From Perognathus longimembris pacificus (Eukaryota; Chordata; Mammalia; Rodentia; Heteromyidae), in the NCBI RefSeq assembly GCF_023159225.1, contig NC_063175.1, positions 4,853,255 to 4,917,254 on the forward strand: DNA of 64,000 bases. The letters run 5' to 3'. Each line of letters starts with the position of its first letter. Positions within the stretch are counted from its first letter, which is position 1. Below are positions 1 to 11,605 of the stretch, piece after piece. Below the pieces are notes generated by a model. The model was given only the letters and a program-made list of their open reading frames with translations. It had not been told where the DNA came from and ran no database searches. The position numbers were made by a program, and so were the translations under genes.

Positions 1-705
1 ATCAACCCAGATGCCCCTCAATGGACAAAAGGATCAAGAAAATGTGGTATACATACACAATGGAATTCTACTCATCCATCAAAAAGAATGGAAAGCAAAT
101 GGAAAGATTTGGACAAATTATATTAAGTGAAGTAAGCCAGACACAAAGAAACATACATTGTATGGATTTCACTCATTTGTGAGTAACTAGAATGACCCGC
201 ACATCTACAAGTAAACACACTAGATAATTTTTTTAAAGTACAATGGGACATGATAAATTATACAGGTCTCTAGGCATTCACAGATAGTGAGACCAAAGGA
301 GGATATTCTTAGGAGTGGATCACAAAGGCATAATACCTATGTGCATATGATCATATGAAATAATATTTATCAAAATGAACTCTAGAAAATGTTAGCAAGA
401 GTTTTTCTCCTTTGCTGCTCTTTTTTTTTTTTGCTTTTTTTTCTTTTTGCCTTGTTTGTTTATTTGCATTTAAGAAGTGGGGGGAAACAGAAATGGTAGG
501 ACAAAGGGTAAACAAATGAAGCAGTGATACTCCCTAGACACTGTTGAAAATGAACTATACAACTTGTGGGTAGGATAGGAGGGAAAAACTGGGAGAAAGC
601 AAGGGGAGGGATGACATTGCTCAAAAAGAAATGCACTGTTTATCTGAGATAGGTCTGTAAACTTTTTGTAAAGCACCTCTACAATAACAATAAAATGCAT
701 TAAAA
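1..705 (+). mobile_element. L1 3' end (ORF2 C-terminus plus 3' UTR), truncated by window edge
   Basis: The first 190 bases encode the last part of an L1 ORF2 protein in sense: Arg-Cys-Pro-Ser-Met-Asp, then Met-Trp-Tyr-Thr-Tyr-Thr-Met-Glu-Phe-Tyr, ending at a TAG near 188-190. The same block is seen at 4980-5173 and 29384-29575. The following sequence to about 700 is a 3' UTR that differs from the other L1s here, with a T-rich run at 420-460 and an AATAAA-type signal near 690. The element enters from outside the window, so its 5' extent is unknown. Confidence 0.8.
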
Positions 706-1322
706 TAACAGTTTATGAAGTCTGTAGAGAAAAGAATAAAAATGAATAAATTAAATCCTTGAACTATCTGTTAATATAATTCTCAATTCTATGTAGTGAA
801 TTTTAACAAAGAAAACAGGAAACTTAGACAATATTACCTAATATACTCTCTTTTCTTAAGTAAATAGAAATGTTATCTCTAGTCAGAAGTGGGAGCAAGT
901 GAGAGATGGATGCTATTGAAGACTTAGTATCTACACGTGAAGCTTTCAGGATCTGAATATGAAGTATGATGCAGATGACTCAAAAGTGAGAAGGGCTCAC
1001 CAGGGTGGTGTATAGACTAAGACTGAGGGCTGTTGATCTGTTCTCATACATTTTAAGTTAGAAAAATGTGTCATAACTACATTTTATTTTTGTGTTTGCA
1101 TTTATGGTTTCTGCACATGTGCTTGTTTGTCTGCACATTTGTATGCATACACACCAATCTATGTATGTAGTTTCACAGGCCAAAATTAGCTTTTACCCTA
1201 GTAGATGTAATTTGAGATAAAATGTGCTCACAAATGGAATTTTTAAATAATAAAGAAAATGAAGTATTTAGCATATTGGTAAGATCTCACAACTAGAGAC
1301 TAGTGATTAAGAATGCAGGTTA
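706..1322. other. AT-rich DNA, no gene seen
   Basis: I see no open frame of interest and no repeat I can name in this stretch. Confidence 0.5.
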
Positions 1323-1504
1323 TGAGCCAAGCATGGTGGCACCCATCTGTAATCCCAGCACTAATGAAGCTGAGGCAGAAGGGATAGAGAGTTCAAAGCC
1401 AACTGAGGCTGACTCAAACAAGGAGAGAGAGAGACAGAGACAGAGAGACAGCGAGAGAGAGACACAGAGACAGACAGAGAGACAGACAGAGAGAGAGAGA
1501 GAGA
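1323..1504 (+). mobile_element. B1-like (7SL-derived) SINE with (GA)n tail
   Basis: The left 100 bases carry the 7SL-type promoter core (catggtggca, then tctgtaatcccagcac, then gaggcagaag). They run straight into an 84-base polypurine GA/CAGA microsatellite at about 1421-1504. Short open frames across the tract on both strands are simple-repeat translation, not genes. Confidence 0.75.
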
Positions 1505-2282
1505 ATACTTCATTTGGAGCCCAACCTCGTATGTTTGAATCATCTCTATAGTGATTACACCATTGACTTCCTGTGTGTTTGGACAATTCAACACTTCAAT
1601 ATCTATATCTCTAAAACATGAATAAAATACTTGGAAAAATTAAATGGTAATACAAATAACACACTTATAAAGTCATCATCTGCCTAAAACAAAACAGGAC
1701 CTCAGTAGATGACAGATAATATTAAACTTTGATATTTTTTCTTGTACTTGAATGGTCTTCTGAGTAGGATAGCAAATCATGTAAAACCAATAAAATGAGA
1801 TTAGATACCTTCTAGAATACTAGGTTGCCATGATCAGAAGGGAAACAGTTGTAATAAAACAAGGATCATATTAGGTTAAATTAAAAGTATACAAAATTAA
1901 TGAACATATGTTGAGAAAAAATGATGGGATTATGCACATTGGAAGTGTTACATGTTTTGAATGAGGAAATAGAATGCCTTACTATAGCAAATTTGGGAAA
2001 TAGCAGTTTAATGGGATTGTGATACAGAGATGAAAGATAACTGAGAAGAGTGTGAGTGTTTTCTTCATTTAGAAAATATAAGCAGAAGGAGAACCACAGA
2101 TACAGAGATTAATTAACCAAATAGAGCAGAGAGACTGCCCTTGTGCGCTAGTGATATCACATTGGGAGCCACATGGAGAGAAAGAGGGACAAACAACAAG
2201 CAGATTGGTGAAATTCACCTTGGGAGAAAGTGGGATGTGGACTAGGAGGAGAGTTATGTAATAAATGACATGGACCTCTCCA

Positions 2283-2400
2283 TGTGTTGGGGCATACCTG
2301 TAACATCAGCACTCAGGAGCTCGAGGCAGGAGGACCCAGTTTGAGGCTAGCATGGGCTACACAGGGGAGACCTTGTCTCAAAATCTCAGAGGCACTAATT
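2283..2400 (+). mobile_element. B1-like SINE (monomer)
   Basis: It contains ggcatacctgtaacatcagc, then cgaggcaggagg, and ends cttgtctcaaaatctc, the usual order of a rodent B1 element. It is diverged, with no clear flanking duplication. Confidence 0.75.
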
Positions 2401-2420
2401 TTATACCCAGGGCCAAACCA

Positions 2421-3055
2421 AAAAAAAATAAATAAACCAATCAATAGTACAGAAAAAAACACTAAAAATAGAGGGATTCAGAAGAATGCCTTTGACTATA
2501 TTAAATTTGTAAGTGTCAAATCTTAATTCCTGTCAACCAAAGTAAAGCTGGAAATCCACACTAACTCTCAGCTTTCATAGAGAGATTGGTGGGATCTGGA
2601 ACCTCAGATGTGGAAAAGTCTTCTCTTTTGAGGGGAGAGAGCCTTTGCAGTTTGCCTAGGCTTTTGACAGCTCTCACAGTCTGAAATATAGACTGTGTCC
2701 ATTAATCAAGTGGATAGAGATTCCAAGAGAGAGCAAAGAACTAAGAAGGAATCAGTAAAGAGAGCACCTAGGCCTGTTCAGGGGAGCTTCGGGGCCAAAA
2801 GCATTTGCTGCTGTCTTTCATTGTTGGAGGATTCTCTGGATGGTCACAGATCTGAATTATAAGTTGTTTGGAGAAATGCTGAGCTCCTAGTAGATCTTAA
2901 AATAAACCTAGTCCTCAAACTTGAGCCCTATTCTAATTATTCATATCTGACAACCAGAACCCCCAGTCCTTAGGAGAACTGTCATACTTGAAATGACCCA
3001 ATTGTATTTTTCCTTATAAAATGGCAGTGTTTCCTTATAAAATTATTTCTTTTTT
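2421..3055. other. Unique DNA, no gene seen
   Basis: No repeat or coding signal was recognised here. Confidence 0.45.
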
Positions 3056-3096
3056 TGCAAATTAGTTTTTTTTAATTATTTTCTTTTTTTATTGTC

Positions 3097-3113
3097 AAAA
3101 TGAAGTACAGAGG
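3097..3113. repeat. Target-site duplication, left copy
   Basis: AAAATGAAGTACAGAGG, repeated exactly at 3310-3326 around the nested SINE. Confidence 0.9.
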
Positions 3114-3309
3114 GGCTGGGGGTATGGCCTAGTGGCAAGAGTGTTTGTCTCATATACATGAGGCCCTGGGTTCAATTCCCCAGCACCACATATACAGAAA
3201 ACGGCCAGAAGTGGCGCTGTGGTTCAAGTGGCAGAGTGCTAGCCTTGAGCAAAAAGAAGCCAGGGACAGTGCTCAGGCCCTGAGTCTAAGCCCCAGGACT
3301 GGCCAAAAA
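3114..3309 (+). mobile_element. Dimeric ID-type SINE nested in L1 3' UTR
   Basis: The left arm is ID-like, with a pol III A box in gtatggcctagtggcaagag and a B box ggttcaattcc. The right arm is a second tRNA-like unit starting gccagaagtggcgctgtggc and ending gactggcc plus A tail. The host sequence AAAATGAAGTACAGAGG occurs at 3097-3113 and again at 3310-3326, a perfect 17-bp target-site duplication. The SINE is therefore younger than the L1 3' UTR it splits. Confidence 0.95.
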
Positions 3310-3326
3310 AAAATGAAGTACAGAGG
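3310..3326. repeat. Target-site duplication, right copy
   Basis: Exact copy of 3097-3113. Confidence 0.9.
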
Positions 3327-3492
3327 GGTTACAGTTCCATATGTAAGGCAGTGAGTACATTTTTTAATCCAACTTATTACCTCCTCCCTCATTTTTCCTC
3401 TGCACCCCCCCTCCTCCATCCCTCCCCCCCATGAGTTGTATAGTTGGTTTACACCAAATGGTTTTGTAAGTATTGCTTTTGGATGGTTTGTT

Positions 3493-5173
3493 ACTTGAGC
3501 TGATCCAAAACTTAGGCAAAGCAGCAGGATATAAAATAAATCCTCAAAAATCAATGGCTTTTATATATGCCAACAACCCAAAGAGTGAGGCTGAAATCAG
3601 AAATGCAACTCCTTTTGCAATAGCCTCAAAAAACATAAAATACTTAGGAACAACCTTAACCAAAGAAGTGAAAGATCTCTATAATTAGAACTTTAAAAAC
3701 CTGAGAAAGGAAATTAAGGCAGAACTTAAGAAATGGAAAAACCTCCCATGCTCCTGGACTGGGAGGCTGAACATTGTGAAAATGTCAATATTACCAAAGG
3801 CTATCTACAGATTCAATGCAATACCCATCATAATCCCAACACCATGCTTCAATGAAATAGAGGAAGCAATCCAGAAATTCATATGGAACAATAAGAGACC
3901 CCAAATAGCAAAAACAATCCTAAGCAGAAAGAACACAGTGCTAGAGGAATTTCAATACCAAATTTCAAGCTGTATTACAAAGCTATGGTAATAAAAACAG
4001 CTTGGTACTGGCACAACAACAGGCCTGAGGACCAATGGAACAGAATTGAAGACTCAGAAATGAACCCACAGAACTATGGCTACTTCATTTTTGAAAAAGA
4101 AGCTAAAAAAATAGGATGGAAAAAAGCCTCTTCAACAAATGGTGCTGGCAAAACTGGTTCAACACCTGTAAACAAACTAAAACTAGATCCTTATATATCA
4201 TCCTTCACCAACATCAATTCCAAATGGATCAAAGATCTTGAAGTAAATTCAGATGCCCTGAAAACACTCCAAGAAGGAATAGGAGAAACACTTGGGCTAC
4301 TTCCCACAGGACCAACCTTCCTTAATAAAGGCCCAGAAATGCAACAAATCAAAGAAAGTTTGGACAAATGGGACTGCATCAAACGGCAGAGCTTCTGCAT
4401 GGCAAAGGACATAGCTTGCAAGATAAATAAAAAGCCCACTGACTGGGACAAGATCTTTACCAGCCAAAAAACAGACATATATCTCATATCTAAAATATAC
4501 ATAGAACACACAAAATTAAATTCCTGCAAAACAAATCCTCAAAGAACCAATGGCCCCCTCAACAAATGAGTTAAAGACCTAAAAAGTGACTTCTCTGAAG
4601 AGGAAATGAGAATGGCTAAGAAACACTTGAAGAAATGCTCTACATCACTGGCCATAAAAGAAATGCAAATCAAAACAACACAGAGATTCCACCTCACCCC
4701 AGTAAGAATGCCCATTGTCAAGAAAACTAATAATAACAAATGCTGGAGGGGATGTGGCCAAAAGGGAACCCTACTACATTGTTGGTGGGAATGTAAAATC
4801 CTTCAGACACTCTGGAAAGTGGTTCCTCAGAAGGCTAAGCATAGAGCTCCCCTATAACCCAGCAGCCCCACTTTTAGGCATCTACCCAAAAGATTACAAG
4901 CAAGATCATATTAGAGCCACCAGCACAACTATGTTCATCACAGCACAATTTATCATTGCTAAAATATGAAACCAACTCGGATGCCCCTCAGTAGTTGAGT
5001 AGATCAGGAAAATGTGCTACATATACACAATGGAATTCTATGCATCTATCAGAAAGAATGACACTGCCCCATTCATAAGGAAATTGAAGGACTTGGAAAA
5101 AATCATACTAAGTGAAGTGAGCCAGATCCAACAAAACATGGACTCTATGATTTCCCTCAGAGGGAAAAATTAG
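3493..5173 (+). pseudogene. L1 ORF2 remnant (end of RT domain to C-terminus)
   Basis: This is a broken fragment of the L1 ORF2 protein, which in intact copies carries endonuclease and reverse transcriptase. It begins just after the RT active site, in the block reading Gly-Tyr-Lys-Ile-Asn-Pro-Gln-Lys-Ser, which is also found at L1-A 27919. It continues in several frames (3473-3688, 3776-3991, 3985-4569, 4606-4857, 4715-4969) through the cysteine-rich Cys-Trp-Arg-Gly-Cys-Gly block near 4741 and reaches the normal ORF2 stop TAG at 5171-5173. An in-frame stop near 3688 and several frame changes mean it cannot encode a protein. No endonuclease or RT catalytic motifs are present. It lies in the inverted half of the twin-primed element. 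Confidence 0.85.
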
Positions 5174-5330
5174 TACATGTTTAGGTTAGTCATAGCCAAA
5201 GATCATAATAACCCAATAGATACGTCCATATGACCACATAAGATGATGCTAAGTGAAATGAACTCCACGTTATGGAAAAAAGTGGTATATCATTGTTCTA
5301 ATTATTTTCAATATGCCATGTGAAACAAAG

Positions 5331-5754
5331 TAATTTCTTAAGACAATGATGATTGTTATCATCAAATCTCAGTGCAAAGTGTTCAGACCAGTGATCATAC
5401 AGTAAGACCTTTATTTCATTTCTACTGAACTTTAGGCTCTTACTGAATCTTATACCAAAACATACTCATCTCTCCTTGGGGAAAAGTTTTTTCATACTGC
5501 AAAGCTACCTTTACTTGTTTCTGGGGAAGGTGGAAATATGCTTGGGATCCCTTTGCCATTATCCTGGTAAAACAGAAAGGGGCCATCAGATTCCAGTGGG
5601 GGCAGAAACATCCCACAGTGTAAGCCAGGAAAGCCTGTGGCCCATCATTAACTTCATTAAATGTCATGCATTAAAACAGAGCCAGAACCGTAAAAATCAC
5701 AAAATAAGGTGTGATTAATTCCATAAACCCTGGCAGCACAATCTGCTTACTGTT
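5331..5754. other. Unique DNA, no gene seen
   Basis: Short overlapping open frames at 5440-5718 on both strands match nothing I know. No repeat was recognised. Confidence 0.45.
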
Positions 5755-5860
5755 TCTTTTTGTGTGTAGTACTGGGTCTTGAACACAAGAGCATGAACAC
5801 TGTCCCTTACGCTCAATGCTGATGCTCTACCACTTCAGCCACACCTTCACAGTCTATTTA
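5755..5860 (-). mobile_element. SINE right arm (tRNA-like), antisense
   Basis: In antisense it reads gtactgggtcttgaacacaa, then tgctctaccacttcagccac, the reverse of the tRNA-like right arm shared by both SINE families here. The left arm is not visible. Confidence 0.6.
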
Positions 5861-6199
5861 GGTCAATACATGCTTTCATCCACAGTCATTTATATAGAGG
5901 AAACTTCCATTTTACTATATTCTCTTCTAGGATGTGTTAAAACAGCAGGATAAAATGAATAGCTATGCAGAAGTTGAACCTCATTTCATTAATTCCTAGT
6001 TATTATTAAATATTAATGAACATGAAGGTGGTATTGCTGAATTTAGTAACAACCATCAGTCTGAATGTGTGAAAATACCTCTCCAGCTACAAAAGTACAG
6101 CAGGTTCTGCATGTAAATGTGTCATGATTTTTCTTAATCATTTTGGCTAAAATGAATAACATGCCTTGATTTTTTTTCACATCCTCTTATATTATACAT

Positions 6200-6290
6200 G
6201 GATTTATTCAATGGTAGAGCACTTACCTAAGACACACAAAGCTCAAAGCTTGGTACCAAGCATTAGATTAGATCCCAAGTCACAATAAAA
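6200..6290 (+). mobile_element. Degenerate ID-like SINE
   Basis: caatggtagagcacttacct resembles the ID-type A box, followed by a decayed B-box region. It is old and its boundaries are unclear. Confidence 0.35.
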
Positions 6291-6294
6291 ATAG

Positions 6295-6500
6295 TTTACA
6301 TGCTAATCTCCACCCACCAAATTGGCAAAAAAATAATAATGGGGACACTAAGTGTTGATAAGGGTTTAGAACATTGAGGACTCCCTGACAGTACTTGTGG
6401 GAGTTTCCCTGATATATTCAGTTTGCAAAACAGCTGGGCATTACCTTCAGCCTAGATTCCTACATATAATTATCATGAGACATGCATAAGACTTGGTACA
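6295..6500 (+). mobile_element. Old L1 3' fragment
   Basis: The order accaaattggcaaaaa, then gacactaagtgttgataagg, then acttgtgggagtttc is the familiar 3' ORF2/UTR block of diverged mammalian L1s. It is too decayed for subfamily assignment. Confidence 0.5.
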
Positions 6501-6568
6501 ACTGACAAGTTGTTAGCATCAAATACAAAGAATTAAAAGAATTAAAAGTAAAAGAACAAAAATCGGTT

Positions 6569-6610
6569 CAAAAACACACACACACACATATACACACACG
6601 TGTATGTGTG
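6569..6610. repeat. (CA)n/(TG)n microsatellite
   Basis: An interrupted CA run with a short ACACGTGTATGTGT dyad. Confidence 0.85.
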
Positions 6611-6819
6611 GATGAATTGAGAAACAGTGAAGTGGTCATTAGTAAAAAGCTACTCTACTCAAACATGTTCACTGCGTTTATCAGCATGAACTGGCCTTCA
6701 AAATACATTGCTTAGTGGGGGAAAAAAAGAGAGTTAAAGAATAAATTTTATTACCATCTTTGTAAAGTTCAAATACAAGCATTTCTGCTCAAAATAGATG
6801 GTTTTAGAAATCATGGAAC

Positions 6820-7055
6820 CAGGAACTGGCTCATTCCTGTAATCCTAGTTACTCAGGAGGCTGAGATCTAAGGATCATGGATCAAAGTCAGCCCAGGGAA
6901 GACAAATCTGAGAGATTTACTTCAATTGACCACCAAAAACTGGAAATGAAACTGTGGCTTCAGTGGGAGGGCACCAAGCTTGACCATAAAAGCCAAGGTA
7001 GAGTGCAAGGCACTGAGTTCCAGCCCTGGTACAAGCAGAGAAGAAGGGAAGGAGG
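6820..7055 (+). mobile_element. B1/tRNA composite SINE
   Basis: The left arm is 7SL-like (ctggctcattcctgtaatcc, ctcaggaggctgagatct). The right arm is tRNA-like (gaaactgtggcttcagtggg, cactgagttccagccctgg). This is the 7SL/tRNA dimer class known in several rodents as B1-dID. A purine-rich tail follows. Confidence 0.8.
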
Positions 7056-7399
7056 GAAATCATGCATATAGTGGTAAAAAAAATTATATTGGTGGAATAA
7101 AGTCAGATTTAGAGAGGTGATCCTTGTGTGTCTGTTGAGTGATAGGGAGTTGATGTTAGAAAATAGAGTAGTCATGGAATTTTATTGTTGATAATTTCCC
7201 TTTGGCAGATGGACGGTTATGATAGTAGTTGAATTCTGATGTTTCCCATCTCAAGCAAACATTAAAATGTTAAACTATGTTTTAAATTCATCACCTTAAA
7301 TCTAAATCTTCACATTAAAAACATATATTTTGTAGCTGAAAAGCTATATTCATTTCTCCCAAATTAAGCACCCTGCACTTTAGTTCTGATGCATTCAAT

Positions 7400-7455
7400 A
7401 GAAGCTTTGTGACTTAGCACAAATCATTTGATCTCTCTGGGGATCTTGTTTACCA
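7400..7455 (+). mobile_element. MIR-like ancient SINE core
   Basis: gctttgtgacttagcacaaa followed by tcatttgatctctctgggg resembles the conserved MIR core. It is short and old. Confidence 0.45.
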
Positions 7456-8060
7456 AGCATGAAAGTACAAGTTTTATCCAAGTTGTACCTTAGGTTTGTT
7501 CTAGAAAATATTACTGTTCGTTTTCATGTGTATGTGCATGTGTTTATGTGCAAGTGTCAATGTATGTGCAAAGCTCAAGCACTTATATGTGTGACTCAAA
7601 TATTTTCTTTTGTTTGTACAGCTTTTATTTGCTTCCCTCCAAGACTTATGAAGGTATATTTGAGAAATAAAACTTGTACATATTTACTTGTTTGTTTGGG
7701 TTGTTGATCCCAGATGCAATGCAGAAGGGGCTGATGGGAACTGTTGTGTTCGGGTGCTACTGGATTTCTTAGGGACAAAAGGAGCTGAGGCCAGCACTTT
7801 CAAAAGCCAAGGGACAGGAGTGAATATAACAAATCACTATGTTTGAATATAAGTGTGTAGTAGAACCAAAGAAGAAAGACAAACAGCCATGAGAAAGCTG
7901 ACAGTGTCATTAATTCACTAGTAATCACAGGACATGAAATTTGAGTTTTTAGATCTCAGGCCCAAACTGTAGAAATTCTACATGTCAGATCCAGCCCTTA
8001 CCCCTATATACCAGATAAAAAGATATGGTGTAGGACAAAAAGAAAGGGATGAGGGAGAAA
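7456..8060. other. Unique DNA, no gene seen
   Basis: An 82-codon frame at 7459-7707 is TG-rich low-complexity sequence with no family resemblance. No repeat was recognised. Confidence 0.4.
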
Positions 8061-8061
8061 G

Positions 8062-8112
8062 TGAGGGAAGGGAGGAAGGGAGGGAGGGAGGGAGGGAGGG
8101 AGGAAAAGGAAG
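8062..8112. repeat. (GGGA)n polypurine microsatellite
   Basis: Tandem GGGA units inside a purine-only tract that continues A-rich to about 8135. Confidence 0.9.
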
Positions 8113-8203
8113 TGAGAGAAGAAAAGAAAAAAAGGTCAATTTAAACTTCTCTTACAGATACAGTTAAAAGCAGTACTCAAGCATTATGTGCTAAGGTTGC
8201 AGA

Positions 8204-8262
8204 CATTTATATATATATACATATTTATACAGTATATATTTATACATTTACATATTTATGCT
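8204..8262. repeat. AT-rich (TATA)n tract
   Basis: Repeated ATATATATAC / TTTATACA units. No promoter context is apparent. Confidence 0.6.
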
Positions 8263-8885
8263 TGAATTGAAAATACTATGGAAATGATTGCAAAGGATAC
8301 AAATGGCTTCTGTGAACATAGATGATATAGAATGATGTCAAATATATTATACCCAATGAAAATGACATTGGGAGGCATCTATTGCATAAGTATGTATAGC
8401 ACACCCAACCTACAAAGGACTATAAACCTTAACTCCAAGTTTTGCTACCTAGCAACCACTGACACTTGACCAATCAAAGCACAGCTTTTAGAAGGCCCCA
8501 TTGAGATTGCTTCTTTGGATTTGTGGTAATATTATCTAGTAACCATACCTAAAATCTGACTACATGGGAAAATTGTATTAGTTTTGCCCTCAGGACTGTG
8601 GTAACTCTCAGGCTTGCTTGTCTGTAGACATTTGCTGGTTCTGTTGATGACTACTCTTATGAGAATTATTAAGGTAACAAATTAATTTGTAGCTTATATA
8701 CTGAATGAAAAATATTCTGTGGAGAAAAAGTGTCTTTAGAACATGGAGTCTATTCAAATAGAGGCTAAAAATGAAATACTTTGGGGAAGAATAAAGGCAA
8801 TTAAGAATGTACAAGTCAGAAAAGTTGTATCTGGAGTAAAATGAGTACTTTATCTTAAAAGTGCTAATCAAACTTTTATTTTTAT
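8263..8885. other. Unique AT-rich DNA, no gene seen
   Basis: I see no recognisable gene or repeat. A CCAAT-type run (gaccaatcaaagcac near 8468) has no supporting promoter context. Confidence 0.4.
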
Positions 8886-9096
8886 TTTTCTGCCAGTCCT
8901 GGGGCTTGAACTCAGGCCTTGAGCACTATCCCTGGCTTTTTCTTCCTCCTCTTCTTCTTTTTTTTTTTTTTTCTCACGGCTAGCACTCTACCACTTGAGC
9001 CATAGCTCCACTTTTGGACTTTTCTGTATATGTGGTGCTGAGGAACTGAACCCAGGGCTAGGCAAGCACTCTACCCCTAGGCATATTCCCAGCCCA
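8886..9096 (-). mobile_element. Dimeric ID-type SINE, antisense
   Basis: It reads gccagtcctggggcttgaac, later ctctaccacttgagccatag, and ends ggcatattcccagcccacta, the reverse of the ID dimer. An internal T/CTT-rich expansion at 8940-8974 lies within the linker of the right arm. Confidence 0.85.
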
Positions 9097-10010
9097 CTAA
9101 TCAAACGTTTTAAATCATTATTGCTTATTTCTTAGAATAAAACAGTATTGCTTTATCAAAGTAAAATAATGTTAATCAGTGGAGGGTTCCATTTTCTGCA
9201 TTTTTTGTTTTAGTCTTTGAAAAGATTTAAATATCAAGACATTCTGCACTTTAAAGTAATTTCATTAAAAAAAATGTTTCCTTGTTATCTTTGTTTAGGC
9301 AGAATACCACCTACTGACTATTAAACTTTCTGTATTAATGAACACTGTCATTTTCTTAGGAGAATAATAATGACTTGGAGCTGCTGGCAAAGATGTCAAA
9401 TATTATGGTACCTTGGAATCTGTTTCCTTTCTGTTCTAAGTAGAAAAATAAATTAGTTCAATTGATTGAATCATTCTCTAATTTTACAGAAATCTTTTTA
9501 TTTTCAGTCCTGTCTTTCTCTTAATGTGATGACGATATACTGTATTTTTTTTTACCAAACAGGCTCAAGGTAAAAATTAAAATGTCTAATCACACTTAAG
9601 AACATTAAAGGAAAATCTTTACAAGTAGTTTAAAAATATCCCACAAGTTGGGGACATTTTGCTGAGTATGGTGAAAATTAGATGACAAGGTAACATTATA
9701 TCAACATGAAAATATGCTATAATTAGAAGTATGTGCTTCAGGATATTTCCTTCAGTTATTATTATTAAATGCTGCTATTATAAATATACGGTCTAGAAAG
9801 TTTCCTCACTGTCACTATTCAATACTTACTGAATGAAGTAGCATTAAATTAATAATATTTTCCTTATCTCTGATAATGAATTTTAGGTTACAAATAAGTG
9901 TACAAATAAGTGTACTGTAGATCTAATTTAAAATCCAAACTAAGTGTTGAAATATATTTGATCATTTCTTTGTATTGGTTTTAGTTTGAGTCTTTCATTG
10001 TTTAGGTTTG
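9097..10010. other. Unique AT-rich DNA, no gene seen
   Basis: The only structure noticed is a short direct duplication of ACAAATAAGTGT at about 9892-9915. Confidence 0.4.
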
Positions 10011-10012
10011 TT

Positions 10013-10243
10013 TGTGTTTTGGATCTTGAACTCAAGAGCCTCAGGCTCTCTCTCATTCAGCTTTCTTATTGAGGCTGGTGTTCTACCACTTGAGCCATAC
10101 CTCCATTTTGGCATTTTTGCTGATTATTTAGAAATGGAGTCTTGCAGAGTTTTTTGTTCAGTGTTGGTTAGAATAGTGATTCTCCAGGCCTCAGTTTCCT
10201 GATTAGCTAGGATTATACACATGAGCCACAGAACCTGGCTAAA
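10013..10243 (-). mobile_element. B1/tRNA composite SINE, antisense
   Basis: The reverse right arm (ttctaccacttgagccatac) is followed by the reverse 7SL-like left arm (cctgattagctaggattata, then cacatgagccacagaacctgg). Confidence 0.8.
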
Positions 10244-10551
10244 CTTAATTATTTTAACATTAAGTTATACCTATCTATGGTATGCAACTTAATATTTTGA
10301 TATATGTATACATTGTAAAAGTATTATTAGGATCAACTGACATAGCCTTCATCTCATCAGTTACTGTGTATGAGAGATAAGAATATTGAAGATCTATATA
10401 CCTAACATGTCCAAGTACACAACAAATCATTATTAACCATTCTATATGCAACATTTCTCCAGAATATTCTCATTCAGTTACCTACTGTATCCTCTTTCCA
10501 ACCCCAGCCCTGAACTCTACTCTTTAAGTTCTATAAAGTGTGATGTTTTCC

Positions 10552-11200
10552 TTTTTAAATTGATTTATTTATTGTCAACGTGATGTACAGAGGGGTTACA
10601 GTTTCATACATAAAGCAGTGTGTACATTTCTTATCAAACTTATTACCTCCACCCTCATTTATCTCCCACTTTCCCCTGTCCCCAATTCTCTCCCGCCTGA
10701 GTTGTATAATTGGTTTACAGCATATTATCTTCTAAGTATTGCTGTTGCACTGGTTCTCCTTTTACTTTTTGTCTCTCCTTTTTGATATACCCCTTCCCTA
10801 CTTCTGATAAACATATATATAATACCCAGGGTACTGAAATAGGTTACAGTGACATCAGGGGTAAAACCCTGGGGACAAAAGAAAATGACATAATTTCACA
10901 TTGAACACGTTGAACATAACAACAAAAACCATTTATTTCTATAACTTTGAGGTCATTTTGCTTAGCATCATCGTATCTGCTCATATGTACATAGCTAATA
11001 AGCTATTGTGATCTTCTGCTAGGACTATCCTAGACCTGTACTAATTATTTCCAGTGAGGGAAATCATAAAGTCTACGTTTGTTTGGGTCTGGCTCACTTC
11101 ACTTAGTATGTTTTCCCCCCCAGTCTTTCCATTTCCTTATGAATTAGGCAATGTCATTCTTTCTGATAGAGGCATAGAATGTTTTCTATCTATGGCAAAA
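10552..11200 (-). mobile_element. L1 3' end, antisense (5' truncated)
   Basis: It starts with a T-rich tail and the reverse of the L1 3' terminus (attgtcaacgtgatgtacag, then gaggggttacagtttcatac). It proceeds through the reversed polypurine tract at about 10640-10700 and the reversed end of ORF2 (ctggctcacttcacttagta, then catttccttatgaattaggc). It covers roughly the last 650 bases of an L1-A-type element. Confidence 0.85.
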
Positions 11201-11464
11201 AAAAAAAGTTTGAGAACTCAGTCCTCAAAAACAGGCCATAAAGAACTAATCAAATGTACAATCCACATATGCTGCTTGAAAAGAAAAAACACTAAGTTTA
11301 TGTAACAAAACCACAATGTTAATTTCCTTTCCTGAGTTCTACCATCCCAGGATTTAAACTTTTTCTGCAGCCACACAAGGTGGGGTCTTTCTGGAAACTT
11401 AACAGACACAGGTGGATTTTTTTCCTATGCAATTCAAGCTAGGATTTGAATTTGTAGTCGAAGT

Positions 11465-11605
11465 GGCATGCAGTGCTATACAATGAAATAATACCAGATT
11501 GAATATGAGCCTGTCGTGAGACTCAGCTTCAACACTGAAGTAGTTAGCTGAATAACTGAGGGTAAGTCATTTAATTCCTCTAAGCTTCAATTTATTTGTC
11601 CATAA
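11465..11605 (+). mobile_element. MIR SINE remnant
   Basis: gggtaagtcatttaattcct, then ctaagcttcaatttatttgt closely follows the MIR core and tail (in consensus, gggcaagtcacttaacctct, then gagcctcagtttcctcatct). It is an ancient mammalian element. Confidence 0.7.

Larger units (their letters stand above)
3060..5330 (-). mobile_element. L1 with 5' inversion (twin-priming structure), interrupted by a SINE
   Basis: The left part (3060-3480, less the SINE) is the antisense L1 3' UTR: T-rich tail, then reverse complements of the TTTGATAATAAAAA end, the polypurine tract and the block corresponding to L1-A 29920-30115. At about 3490 the sense flips. From there to about 5325 the sequence is plus-strand ORF2 and early 3' UTR, matching L1-A 27890 to about 29723. 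The piece corresponding to L1-A 29723-29920 is missing at the switch. A 3' segment in one orientation, an inverted upstream segment outside it and a small loss at the junction is the arrangement twin priming produces. I could not find a convincing outer target-site duplication. Confidence 0.8.

Noticed and set aside
3114..3190. Functional tRNA gene at the SINE left arm
   Set aside because: A and B boxes are present but the sequence is the ID-type SINE head, repeated across the window with A tails and TSDs, and lacks a proper cloverleaf and acceptor end.
8440..8600. Possible LTR (CCAAT-like motif, moderately GC-rich)
   Set aside because: No TG...CA ends, no polypurine tract, no partner repeat and no retroviral coding sequence anywhere in the window.
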